Part shown: one piece after another, positions 8,155 through 15,622 of the stretch
Numbering within the stretch: position 1 is the stretch's first letter
Layout: every line of letters begins with the position of its first letter
Assembly (NCBI GenBank): GCA_008932955.1
Contig: WBXE01000013.1
Location: forward strand, 1-22,297
From: Verrucomicrobiota bacterium
GTDB taxonomy: Bacteria > Verrucomicrobiota > Verrucomicrobiia > Verrucomicrobiales > Akkermansiaceae
Direction of reading: 5' to 3'
Length of the DNA stretch: 22,297 bases
Notes under the pieces: generated by a model
The model's input: only the letters and a program-made list of their open reading frames with translations
Database searches by the model: none
Told to the model about the DNA's origin: nothing
Position numbers and translations under genes: made by a program

Positions 8155-9249
8155 ATGCTCATCCCAGCCACTCTTCCAGTCATCTCAGGCATATCGCCCG
8201 AGTCCCTCGCCGCATGGCTGCAACAAGCCGGCCAACCCGCGTTCCGCGCCAACCAAATCCTCGATTGGATCTGGAAAAAACAGGTCGGCTCGTTTGACGC
8301 CATGAGCAACTTGCCCGCAGCGCTGCGGACCGCTCTAGCGGAAAATTTCCAGCTGCATGCCCTCACACTCACGCAAACCCAGGGGGCGGCCGATGCGACC
8401 CGCAAGTTGTTGTTTCGGCTAGCCGACGGTCGCTATGTGGAAAGTGTGCTGATAGCGGCCAACCCGGCGCTTTATGGCGAGGCGTCTGACCGCCGCACGC
8501 TGTGTGTTTCCTCGCAAGTGGGCTGCGCCTACGGCTGCAAATTCTGTGCCTCCGGGCTGGCGGGATTCACCCGCAATCTCGACGCCGCCGAAATCGCCGG
8601 CCAAGTGCTCGCCGCCCAACGCCTCGCCGGCGAGCGCGTGGACAACCTCGTCTTCATGGGTATGGGCGAACCGCTGGCCAATCTCGACAACCTGCTAGCC
8701 GCCATCGCCCTGATCACCGGCCCGCAAACCCTCCACTTGGGTGCCCGCCATCTCACGGTTTCCACGGCTGGCCTTGTCCCGCAAATCCGCCGCCTCGCCG
8801 ACCATCCCCAACAAATCCGCCTGGCCATCTCCCTCCACGGGGCCAGCGATGAGGTGCGCGAACGCATTATGCCCATCAACCGCAAGTGGCCGCTCGCCGA
8901 CTTGTTGGACGCCCTGGATTACTGGAATTCGCGCAAGAAACAAAAACTCACCCTCGAATACATCCTCATCGCCGGCGTCAATGACTCGCAGGAACAGGCC
9001 ACCCTGCTGGCCGGCCACGCCCGCCGCGTGCAGGCCAAGGTCAATCTCATCCCCTACAACACCGTGGATGGGCTCGAGTGGCAACGCCCAGCCGAAAACC
9101 CATGCCGCGCGTTTCAAGCCACCCTCCAACGCGCCGGAGTCACCGCCACCCTGCGCTTGGAAAAAGGCCACGATATCGATGCCGCCTGCGGCCAGCTCCG
9201 CCTCAAACAGGAAACCGCAGAGGGGCTGGCTCTAGGATTGCCGGCTTGA
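8155..9249 (+). CDS. rlmN: Dual-specificity 23S rRNA/tRNA adenine-C2 methyltransferase RlmN
   Basis: This radical-SAM enzyme methylates C2 of A2503 in 23S rRNA and A37 in some tRNAs. ATG 8155 gives 364 residues starting MLIPATLPVISGISPESLAA, normal for the family. An open TTG-started extension at 8104 only reads the upstream repeat. The N-terminal accessory domain has AFRANQILDWIWKK and MSNLPAALR. The 4Fe-4S motif is CAYGCKFC, and the conserved methyl-carrying cysteine precedes it in TLCVSSQVGC. The other catalytic cysteine is in EKGHDIDAACGQL near the C-terminus. VFMGMGEPLANLDNL and ISLHGASDEVRERIMPINRK are family blocks. It stands alone between the transporter genes and the tRNA. Confidence 0.97.
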   Translation: MLIPATLPVISGISPESLAAWLQQAGQPAFRANQILDWIWKKQVGSFDAMSNLPAALRTALAENFQLHALTLTQTQGAADATRKLLFRLADGRYVESVLIAANPALYGEASDRRTLCVSSQVGCAYGCKFCASGLAGFTRNLDAAEIAGQVLAAQRLAGERVDNLVFMGMGEPLANLDNLLAAIALITGPQTLHLGARHLTVSTAGLVPQIRRLADHPQQIRLAISLHGASDEVRERIMPINRKWPLADLLDALDYWNSRKKQKLTLEYILIAGVNDSQEQATLLAGHARRVQAKVNLIPYNTVDGLEWQRPAENPCRAFQATLQRAGVTATLRLEKGHDIDAACGQLRLKQETAEGLALGLPA

Positions 9250-9528
9250 GGTGGAGTGGCCATAGGGATGCCACTGGCCAGCAAGCCGCGCGGAGTGCGG
9301 GGGCTTGCCCCCGCCTGGCGGCTGGGCGGGCTAGACCGCCGCGGCGCGGAGCCGTGCGTGAGGGGCCGCTGCGATGCTCACTCGCCAGCAAGCTGGCTTG
9401 CTCTGGCGGCAGCAGGCTGCCGCTCTCCAGGTGACCCATCCGCAATAATTTCCCGCGCGCCGCCTTGAAAAAACTAAAAAAAAACTTGCCGGGTCGGCGG
9501 ATTTCCTGTTTCGTCGAGCCCAGACATT
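9250..9528. repeat. Palindrome-rich non-coding region between rlmN and tRNA-Gly
   Basis: This 279-base stretch has no credible gene but many inverted repeats. AGTGGC/GCCACT spans 9255-9275. GCGGGGGC-TT-GCCCCCGC spans 9297-9314, followed at once by CCGCC-T-GGCGG (9311-9321). GGCGG/CCGCC spans 9325-9340. A long imperfect hairpin, CGCCAGCAAGC/GCTTG-ct-CTGGCG, spans 9383-9408, then GGCAGC-AG-GCTGCC (9408-9421). The 10-mer GCCAGCAAGC occurs twice, at 9277-9286 and 9384-9393. None of the hairpins is followed by a good T-run, so a REP-like repeat is a better reading than a terminator, though the hairpins may still attenuate rlmN transcription. Confidence 0.6.
9465..9528 (+). promoter_or_regulatory. 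Candidate promoter of tRNA-Gly with upstream A-tract
   Basis: An A-rich stretch at about 9467-9484 could act as an UP element. TTGCCG at 9486-9491, a 17-base spacer and TTTCGT at 9509-9514 would place the start a few bases before the tRNA at 9529. The -10 match is weak, so the exact boxes are doubtful. Confidence 0.3.
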
Positions 9529-9602
9529 GCGGGCATAGCTTAGTGGTAAAGCCCTAGCCTTCCAAGCTAGCCATGCGGGTTCGATTCCCGCTGCCCGCTC
9601 CA
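9529..9602 (+). tRNA. tRNA-Gly (anticodon TCC), CCA encoded
   Basis: It folds as a full cloverleaf. The acceptor stem GCGGGCA (9529-9535) pairs with TGCCCGC (9592-9598), and the D-arm is GCTTAGTGGTAAAGC (9538-9552). The anticodon stem CTAGC/GCTAG (9554-9558, 9566-9570) frames the loop CTTCCAA with anticodon TCC at 9561-9563, reading GGA codons (and GGG by wobble). The T-arm CGGGTTCGATTCCCG follows. Discriminator T9599 is followed by an encoded CCA. Confidence 0.97.
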
Positions 9603-9661
9603 GTCTGCTGGTCTACCGTCGCCGCTCCTGATTTTTAATGACCCTTCTACCTATCCCTGCC

Positions 9662-10348
9662 ATGAAAAAAACCGTTCGCTTCGCCCTGCTGAGTGCCGCT
9701 TTGGGATTGCTATCCACCTCGGCGGTCTTCGCCAAGGCCTCTTCCGAGACACTCGCGGCAGCCAAACGTGCCATTGCCACCGACCCGTCCTCCACCTTGC
9801 AAATCCTTGAAACGCAAGTGGCCCTCAATCCCGATAGTGCTGCTGATCTAGTAAAAGTCGCCATCCAAGCCTCCAACGCCGACCCCGCTCTGGTCGCTGC
9901 CATTGTCCAGATCGCGATCACTGCGGCTCCGCAATTCACCTCAGCCATTGGCCGGGCTGCCGTAGCGGTGGCTCCAGACGCGGCCACCGCCGTGCAGACC
10001 GTGCTCACCAAGGCTGCCGCTCAGCAAACCGCGCCCTCTACGACAACGACGACGACCGCACCTGCCAGCAATCCATTCACCTCGACTACCGTCAATCCAC
10101 TCGACGTTCCGGGCTCGAGCATGGCCGCTTACACAGCGGCTAACAAGGGCAAAGACTCCGACTCCAGTGGTGACAGCGGCCATTCCAGCAATAACAGTGG
10201 CGGTGGCGATTTCATCGGCGGCCTTCCCGGCGGACCCGGTGGTGGCGGATTTACCCCGCCTCCCAGCGGCATGCCTGGCAGCGGCGGCGGTTTCACACCT
10301 CCAGTCGTCACACCTCCACCCGTGAGTCCCGAAACACCTCCCACGTGA
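9662..10348 (+). CDS. Secreted protein with short helical repeats and a Gly/Pro/Ser-rich tail
   Basis: I do not recognise a named family. ATG 9662 (MKKTVRFALLSAALG) is preferred over 9638 because it opens on a clean signal peptide ending near VFA-KAS, giving 228 residues. Residues about 30-125 hold roughly five degenerate helical units of 15-18 residues, each with a proline turn and Ala-rich helix: DPSSTLQILETQVA, NPDSAADLVKVAIQAS, DPALVAAIVQIAITAA, PQFTSAIGRAAVAVA, PDAATAVQTVLTKAA. After a Thr-rich linker comes a disordered Asp/Ser, then Gly/Pro-rich tail (GGLPGGPGGGGFTPPPSGMP). It lies 56 bases before a beta-barrel gene and near polysaccharide export genes, so a periplasmic or surface role is likely. 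Function is unknown. Confidence 0.7.
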   Translation: MKKTVRFALLSAALGLLSTSAVFAKASSETLAAAKRAIATDPSSTLQILETQVALNPDSAADLVKVAIQASNADPALVAAIVQIAITAAPQFTSAIGRAAVAVAPDAATAVQTVLTKAAAQQTAPSTTTTTTAPASNPFTSTTVNPLDVPGSSMAAYTAANKGKDSDSSGDSGHSSNNSGGGDFIGGLPGGPGGGGFTPPPSGMPGSGGGFTPPVVTPPPVSPETPPT

Positions 10349-10404
10349 CGCGGCACGCTTGATCAAGCCAGTCGTATTGACTCTATTTTCTAACATCTAG
10401 CAAA

Positions 10405-11646
10405 ATGCACCACAAGTTCCCCCTATTCTTCGCCAGCATCCTCGCCACCGGTTTTGCCTCGGCAGCCGATGGGCTGTACCATGTAGGCACCGAGGCGCAG
10501 AATTCAGCCCCGCTCAAGTGGAGCACCGGCATGAGTCTGACGTATGACGACAATGTCAACCCGGGTTCGGCCAGCAAGGCTAGCGCGGTTTCGTTGAATC
10601 CATACGCGGGCCTTTCGTTCCTCAGTTTGACGCCCCAGACCACTTGGGATGTGTTTGCCCGCTTAGGCTGCCTTTACTACATTGACAAACCCGCGACTAC
10701 GGCGAACGACCCGGGGGTTGATAGCATTTACGCCCAAGTACGCACGACTGCCAATTTAACCCACCGCATCGACGAGCGCCTGCGTTTTTCGAGCCGCAAC
10801 TCGCTGTCTTATGAGCTGGAGCCGGATTACGCCTATGGCGTTGCTAGCGGACGTCTCTCCGGCGCCTATTTGTTCTGGGGAACTGACAATTCACTGGGCT
10901 ATCGCTGGACCGAGCGGGTGGCCACTTACTCGGGCCTCAACCTCACCGCCTTGGAATATGGAGGTAGCGCCAACCAGAATCAGAACCGCTTCACTTGGGA
11001 AGCCTACAACCAGTTCCGTTATCAACTTACGCCGGAGCGCAGCGTGCTAACCTTCGATTATCGCTATGGTCAAACCACTGCGGCGGGCCTCGCCTCCGAT
11101 TCCACCAACCAATACCTTCTCGGCGGCCTCGAATATCGCTTCAGTCCCACCGCGATCTTGGTGACGAAGGCGGGTATGCAAATCCGCCAACTTGTGGTCG
11201 GCACCAACACTAACGATCCCTATGCTGAAATGGCTTTGGATTCCCGCATCAACCAGGATTTCACCCTGCGCAGTTTCCTGCGTTACAGCATCGAATCCTA
11301 CGACACGGTGCAGCAGGTCGCCGGATCCATGTACGACTTCAATAAACGCCAAACCCTGCGCATCGGCATCAGCGGCGACTACGCCATTTCTCAGAATTTG
11401 ACCTTTAACAGCGGTCTGGATTATATCCCATCCAAGTTCAATGATGGCACCCTGGTCATGGGTGGCGGCGCCCCCACCGCCGGCGGCTTGACTTCGGATG
11501 TCTTCAATGCTTCTGTCGGCCTGAGCCTAAAGCTCATGGATCGATTCTATGGCAGCGTCTCCTACAACTACACAGATTCCACTTCCCAGGTTTCCAGCCC
11601 CTATACCCGCAGCCGCATCTCGCTCGGCGTCAGCTATCAATTCTGA
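10405..11646 (+). CDS. Outer-membrane beta-barrel protein of the exopolysaccharide locus
   Basis: This 413-residue protein has a signal peptide (MHHKFPLFFASILATGFASA, cleavage before ADG). Alternating amphipathic strands with aromatic girdles follow, such as FTWEAYNQFRYQLTPERSVL and RLRFSSRNSLSYELEPDY. It ends RSRISLGVSYQF, with the terminal aromatic residue expected for BAM-assembled barrels. By strand count it may be a mid-size barrel of about 16-18 strands, but I could not model this. Its place beside a Wzz kinase and a short export protein suggests an outer-membrane conduit for polysaccharide, an inference. A general porin-like BBP2 protein is the alternative. Confidence 0.78.
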   Translation: MHHKFPLFFASILATGFASAADGLYHVGTEAQNSAPLKWSTGMSLTYDDNVNPGSASKASAVSLNPYAGLSFLSLTPQTTWDVFARLGCLYYIDKPATTANDPGVDSIYAQVRTTANLTHRIDERLRFSSRNSLSYELEPDYAYGVASGRLSGAYLFWGTDNSLGYRWTERVATYSGLNLTALEYGGSANQNQNRFTWEAYNQFRYQLTPERSVLTFDYRYGQTTAAGLASDSTNQYLLGGLEYRFSPTAILVTKAGMQIRQLVVGTNTNDPYAEMALDSRINQDFTLRSFLRYSIESYDTVQQVAGSMYDFNKRQTLRIGISGDYAISQNLTFNSGLDYIPSKFNDGTLVMGGGAPTAGGLTSDVFNASVGLSLKLMDRFYGSVSYNYTDSTSQVSSPYTRSRISLGVSYQF

Positions 11647-11712
11647 TGCCTCCGGCGGCGGCACGCTCCACAACAGCCGCCTCCTTCAGGATAATATTTG
11701 ACTTCTCTTAAG

Positions 11713-11749
11713 CTCCCGCAATGATGTTTCATTGCGGGAGTTTTCTTTT
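11713..11749 (+). terminator. Strong rho-independent terminator after the beta-barrel gene
   Basis: A perfect 12-base-pair stem CTCCCGCAATGA/TCATTGCGGGAG (11713-11724 and 11729-11740) closes a TGTT loop and is followed by the T-rich run TTTTCTTTT. It ends the transcript carrying the beta-barrel gene. Confidence 0.93.
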
Positions 11750-11775
11750 GATTCTTGCCAATTACTCATTACATT
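11748..11775 (+). promoter_or_regulatory. Candidate sigma-70 promoter of the Wzz/kinase gene
   Basis: TTGATT (11748-11753), a 16-base spacer and TACATT (11770-11775) lie directly after the terminator and about 20 bases before the ATG at 11796. The position fits a new transcript starting here, with a very short leader. Box matches are moderate. Confidence 0.4.
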
Positions 11776-11795
11776 CGCCCCAGACCTAAGACGCC

Positions 11796-13970
11796 ATGTC
11801 CACCACCAGCACCCCCAAACAAAGCGAGACAGCCCTGCATGCCTTTGATTACTGGCAGGTCATCAAGAATCGCTATGGCTTGATTCTACTCACCTTGCTG
11901 CTGGTCTTCATGACCGCCTCGGTCATCACCTACGTGATGCCGAAGAAATACGAAAGCTACGCGAAAATCGAGGTTAAGCCGCGCGGGACGCTCATTACCG
12001 TTTTCAAAGGCATGGAAGACACCAGCGGATTTGGGCGTTCGACGGGCAATTTCTTCAACACGGAGTTTGAGAAAATCAAGAGTCGCAATTCGCTGATGAA
12101 GGTCATCGATAATCTCGACCTCACCAATAACTGGAGCTTGGACCGCGAGACGGTCTTCGGCATCCTCATGGGCATCGTCAAGACCGATAACATTCGCGGC
12201 ACCGACTTGATCACCATCAGTGTACGGCATTCGGATAAGGACGAAGCCAGAGACATTGCCGCCGAGGTGGCTCGTGCCTACAAGGAATACCGCAGCGAGA
12301 CCGAAAATAAGGAGGGCGACCTAGCATTGCTTGAACTCAAGAAAGCCGTGAGGGCCCAGGAGGACACCGTGGAAGAGCGGCGCAAGGTCTTGGCTAACAT
12401 TGTGCGTGCCAAGGGCATCATTTATTACGGCTCGGATTCCTACTACCGCAACACCGGCATGGAGGATGACAACGGCGCCAAGAGCTCGCTAGACACCTTC
12501 AACCAATTGGAAACCGAGAAAATGCAGTTGGAGAGCATGATTCAAAGTTTGTTGAAATACAGTTCTGACCAACTCATGGTGTATGCGTCCGGCTTGCAAC
12601 TTCCCGACAACGTCGTGCAGACGCTCTACCCAAAATATCTAGAACAGAAGACCCAGTTCCAAGGGTTGAAGCGCGGGGGGCTCGGCCTGCAACATCCGAC
12701 CATGCTGGCCCAAACACAGATGCTCGAGTCGATGAAAAAACAACTCGATGAAGGCGTGGTGTCGCTGCGAGACACCCTGCAGGCCAAACTTGAACTCGCG
12801 GAAGCCCGCTTCAAAAGGGCCCAGGCCAGCAAGAACGACAAGCGCGGCGAAGCCATCAAGCGTGGTCTGGATGCGCAGGACTATGTGGATGCCAAACGCG
12901 AATTCGAGTCTGAGCAAGAGATGCTGCAGCAAATGAAGCTCAAATTGATTGGCGAGGAGATTTCCGGGAAGATGCCCAACGACTCCATCGTCGTCCACGA
13001 TGAACCGGTCAGCTCCCAAAGCCCGGTCAGCCCCAACGTGACGCTCAACCTGATGCTCGGCGCGGTCATCGGATTGATCTTCGGCCTCGGTATTGCCTTC
13101 TTCCTCGAATATCTCGATACCTCCGTCAAGTCCCTCGAAGACGTCGAGCGTTATTTGCAGGTGCCAGTGCTCGCGGTCATTCCCAAGGATATCGGCATTC
13201 TCCACAAACAAAGTGGCATGAGCCCGGATGCCGAGGCCTATCGGATTTTGCGTACCAACATCGAGTTCAACCGTAAAAACCCCGAAGACAACGCAATCAC
13301 CGTGGTATCCGGCGGAGCCGGCGAAGGCAAATCCACCACCCTCGTCAACCTAGCCTATGTCTGCGCCCAGGGCGGGTACACCACACTCATGATCGATGCC
13401 GACTTGCGGCGCCCACGTTTGCACACCTTCTTTGACATCAACAATTCGGTTGGTCTCACCAATTTCCTAACCACTGACCTGATGTTGGAGGATGTGATTC
13501 TTCAAACCCCGGTGGACAACCTGTATTTCATGCCATCGGGCATCCTGCCGGCGGATGCCGCCGGTATCCTCAACTCGCGCCGCATGTCCGAACTCATCCA
13601 GGACGTCAAGCAACGCTTCGATCTGGTGCTCGTGGATAGCCCGCCGATCCTCGGCGTCAGCGACGCCTCCGTGCTGGCCAGCGAAGTGGACCTCACCATG
13701 ATTGTCGTGCAACATCGCAAACTGCCGAGAAACATGCTGCTACGGGTTAAACAAGCGGTTGAAAACGTCGGCGGCAACGTCATCGGCGTGGTATTGAATA
13801 ATGTGGATGTGCGCAGCGACAGCCAATATCAATACTACACGAGTTATTACACGTACTATGCGCCGGCCGAATCACAGATTGGTCAGCCGACGCAGACAGC
13901 CGCAGCCAAGCCGCAGGCGGCCAGCAAGAGTCAAGCCGCCGCGCACAGCAATGACACGGAACTCTATTGA
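11796..13970 (+). CDS. Wzz-type polysaccharide co-polymerase fused to a BY-kinase domain
   Basis: This inner-membrane protein controls exopolysaccharide chain length and carries a bacterial tyrosine kinase. It has 724 residues. The Wzz domain starts with helix 1 (YGLILLTLLLVFMTASVITY, about 29-48) and MPKKYESYAKIEVKPRG. A long coiled-coil region (about 150-390) precedes helix 2 (LMLGAVIGLIFGLGIAFFLE, about 418-437). The kinase has Walker A GGAGEGKST (about 505-513), Walker A' LMIDADLRRPRLH (about 529-541) and Walker B LVLVDSPPILGVSDAS (about 610-625). A C-terminal tyrosine cluster QYQYYTSYYTYYA (about 678-690) has seven Tyr that would be autophosphorylated. An Ala/Gln/Lys tail then ends in ELY. 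The export protein gene starts 30 bases downstream. Both modules are intact, as in ExoP/Wzc. Confidence 0.93.
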   Translation: MSTTSTPKQSETALHAFDYWQVIKNRYGLILLTLLLVFMTASVITYVMPKKYESYAKIEVKPRGTLITVFKGMEDTSGFGRSTGNFFNTEFEKIKSRNSLMKVIDNLDLTNNWSLDRETVFGILMGIVKTDNIRGTDLITISVRHSDKDEARDIAAEVARAYKEYRSETENKEGDLALLELKKAVRAQEDTVEERRKVLANIVRAKGIIYYGSDSYYRNTGMEDDNGAKSSLDTFNQLETEKMQLESMIQSLLKYSSDQLMVYASGLQLPDNVVQTLYPKYLEQKTQFQGLKRGGLGLQHPTMLAQTQMLESMKKQLDEGVVSLRDTLQAKLELAEARFKRAQASKNDKRGEAIKRGLDAQDYVDAKREFESEQEMLQQMKLKLIGEEISGKMPNDSIVVHDEPVSSQSPVSPNVTLNLMLGAVIGLIFGLGIAFFLEYLDTSVKSLEDVERYLQVPVLAVIPKDIGILHKQSGMSPDAEAYRILRTNIEFNRKNPEDNAITVVSGGAGEGKSTTLVNLAYVCAQGGYTTLMIDADLRRPRLHTFFDINNSVGLTNFLTTDLMLEDVILQTPVDNLYFMPSGILPADAAGILNSRRMSELIQDVKQRFDLVLVDSPPILGVSDASVLASEVDLTMIVVQHRKLPRNMLLRVKQAVENVGGNVIGVVLNNVDVRSDSQYQYYTSYYTYYAPAESQIGQPTQTAAAKPQAASKSQAAAHSNDTELY

Positions 13971-14000
13971 CCCACCAACACCCTCGAAGATATTAGCGCC

Positions 14001-14570
14001 ATGAATTTTAAAACACTCATCCTTGGAAGTCTTGCTTCGTTGCTGCTGGCCATCAGCGTCTTTGGCCAAACCCAGATCAAACCGGGGCGGGCCATCACCA
14101 TCACCATCCTCGGGGTGCCTACGGAAGAAAAGACCCGCTTTGACGGCACCTATCCGGTGTCGGAAAGCGGCATGATCAATATGCCGCACATCGGAACCAT
14201 CAAGGCCGCCGGATTGCAAGCGGACGCGCTTTCGCGCGTCCTCCAAGACACCTACAAGAACCGCGAGATCTACACCAATCCGACCATTCAGGTGCTCAGT
14301 TCAACCGCCGACACCCTCGATAAGCAGGTAGTGCATGTCGGCGGCCAGGTGCGGCGCACGGGGCCGGCGGAGTACACCCAGGGCCTCACGCTCTATCAAG
14401 CAATTCAGGCTGCGGGGGGGCCCACGGAATTCGGCAGCATGTACCGGGTCAAACTCTTTCGCAATAAGACGCAACACAGCTATGATCTGACGGATGCCAA
14501 AAATATGGCCATTGTCTTGGAACCCAACGACACCATCGAGGTGCCGCAAAAGAACTGGTATAACCATTGA
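14001..14570 (+). CDS. Short Wza-type polysaccharide export protein (PES and SLBB domains)
   Basis: This periplasmic outer-membrane polysaccharide export (OPX) protein has 189 residues. The signal peptide MNFKTLILGSLASLLLAISV is cleaved near FG-QTQ. There is no lipobox cysteine, unlike Wza. The PES domain is about 25-100 (KPGRAITITILGVPTEE, YPVSESGMINMPHIGTIKAA, LQDTYKNREIYTNPTIQV) and the SLBB domain about 110-165 (VVHVGGQVRRTGPAEYTQ, LTLYQAIQAAGGPTEFGSMY). It ends LEPNDTIEVPQKNWYNH with no C-terminal transmembrane helix, so it cannot form the Wza-type outer-membrane pore alone. It is probably in one operon with the preceding kinase. Confidence 0.88.
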   Translation: MNFKTLILGSLASLLLAISVFGQTQIKPGRAITITILGVPTEEKTRFDGTYPVSESGMINMPHIGTIKAAGLQADALSRVLQDTYKNREIYTNPTIQVLSSTADTLDKQVVHVGGQVRRTGPAEYTQGLTLYQAIQAAGGPTEFGSMYRVKLFRNKTQHSYDLTDAKNMAIVLEPNDTIEVPQKNWYNH

Positions 14571-14624
14571 TGCCTGCTGGCTTTCCGAGCCATCCTGCCC
14601 ACAAGAGTGGATTCCAACATTGCC

Positions 14625-15359
14625 ATGAGACCGCCTCGGCCAGCAACCAGACTGCGGCTTGCCGCCATAGCGGTGTTAGCTTGGCCGCTACACGCGGCAG
14701 CCATCGAGGTGCCGCCGGCCATGATGCAGGGCTTGCAAGCTGAAAAATTTGCCGTACGCGAGCAGGCGCAAGCGCAGTTGCTGGGATGGGCCCGGCAGCG
14801 CGTGGAAGACGCGCCGGAACTTCTTTATCAACAATCCCGGGTGGCGGCCGATCCCGAGCAGCGGCAGCGCTGCTTGGCGGTGCTGCGGGACCTCGTGACC
14901 GATGAATATCTGCGCAACGGCCTCGGTTACATCGGCTTCCGCATGAACCCCAATACCGAAGCCGTCAAGGTGCCCGGCGAGGACCTGCCACGCTTCGCTA
15001 TTCGCGTACTGCAAGTCGAACCAAACACGCCCGGTCACAAGGCCGGCCTGCTCGGCGGCGATTTGCTGCTGGGCGTTGACCATACCACTTGGCATCAAGA
15101 TGATACCGCCGCAGTGGTCAGCGAAAAAATCAAAGCCTTGAAAGCAGGCACCCGGGTGACCCTCAAGTTGATACGCGAAGGCAAGCTAGTGGATATGCCG
15201 CTGGTGCTGGCACGCCGCCCCGCCGCCGCTGATTTACTCCAATTCCAATTTGGATTTGGGGGCGGCCTGCTCACTCCCGAGACGCTTGCCGCCGCCGAGC
15301 ACGCGGCGAAAGCGGAGTATTTTCGCCGCTGGCTGGCCGCTCGCAAAGCCAAGGACTAG
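14625..15359 (+). CDS. Secreted PDZ-domain protein with helical N-terminal region
   Basis: ATG 14625 gives 244 residues with a signal peptide (MRPPRPATRLRLAAIAVLAW, cleavage near HAAA-IEV). GTG 14607 is an upstream alternative that only adds six residues. Residues about 33-95 are helical and HEAT-like (LQAEKFAVREQAQAQLLGWA, DPEQRQRCLAVLRDL), of a type seen in planctomycete and verrucomicrobial secreted proteins. A PDZ domain follows at about 100-195 (LGYIGFRMNPN, VEPNTPGHKAGLLGGDLLLG, VTLKLIREGKLVDMPLVLA). No protease motif is present, so it may bind exposed C-termini or act as an adaptor. It precedes the Prc-type protease, also PDZ-bearing, but 263 bases separate them. Confidence 0.75.
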   Translation: MRPPRPATRLRLAAIAVLAWPLHAAAIEVPPAMMQGLQAEKFAVREQAQAQLLGWARQRVEDAPELLYQQSRVAADPEQRQRCLAVLRDLVTDEYLRNGLGYIGFRMNPNTEAVKVPGEDLPRFAIRVLQVEPNTPGHKAGLLGGDLLLGVDHTTWHQDDTAAVVSEKIKALKAGTRVTLKLIREGKLVDMPLVLARRPAAADLLQFQFGFGGGLLTPETLAAAEHAAKAEYFRRWLAARKAKD

Positions 15360-15622
15360 CGAGGTTGCGCCATAGATTACGAAAAGTTTAGAGGCGTGCT
15401 TGACCAATGGAATGGGACGAAGAAGACCACGGATGAAGAGGTCCCGCCAGCGTCCTAGCCCACATTCTTCCTCCGTGTAATCCTTTAACCCGTGATTGTC
15501 CTTGGCAATCGCCCCCAAACCTTGGCTCATCGATCCTTCCTAGCGCTTACCGGTTTTAGACATCGACAATTCGCCTTTTTGTGCGAGCCTTGCCAGTCAT
15601 CAATCTCCCCCGCAACATCTCC
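15360..15622. repeat. Intergenic region with an inverted pair of degraded 'ATCCGTG' repeat motifs
   Basis: The 263 bases before the protease hold no credible gene. ACCACGGATGAA around 15426-15437 is the minus-strand form of TTCATCCGTGGT. About 35 bases later, TCCTCCGTGTAATCCTTTAA (15469-15488) and CCCGTGATT give the same motif on the plus strand. This looks like the repeat upstream of rlmN (8111-8140), here in an inverted and worn pair. No clear promoter was seen. Confidence 0.45.

Noticed and set aside
9250..9421. Hairpins after rlmN as a rho-independent terminator
   Set aside because: No T-run follows any of them, so I list the region as repeat-like rather than terminator.
9203..9468. Open frames on both strands in the palindrome-rich region after rlmN
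   Set aside because: They read through the GC-rich hairpins, are Arg/Pro/Ala-rich with no family signs, and explain nothing that the inverted repeats do not.
15234..15530. A 98 aa minus-strand open frame across the intergenic repeat and the end of the PDZ gene
   Set aside because: Its N-terminal part is a translation of the dispersed repeat, and the rest is antisense to the PDZ gene.
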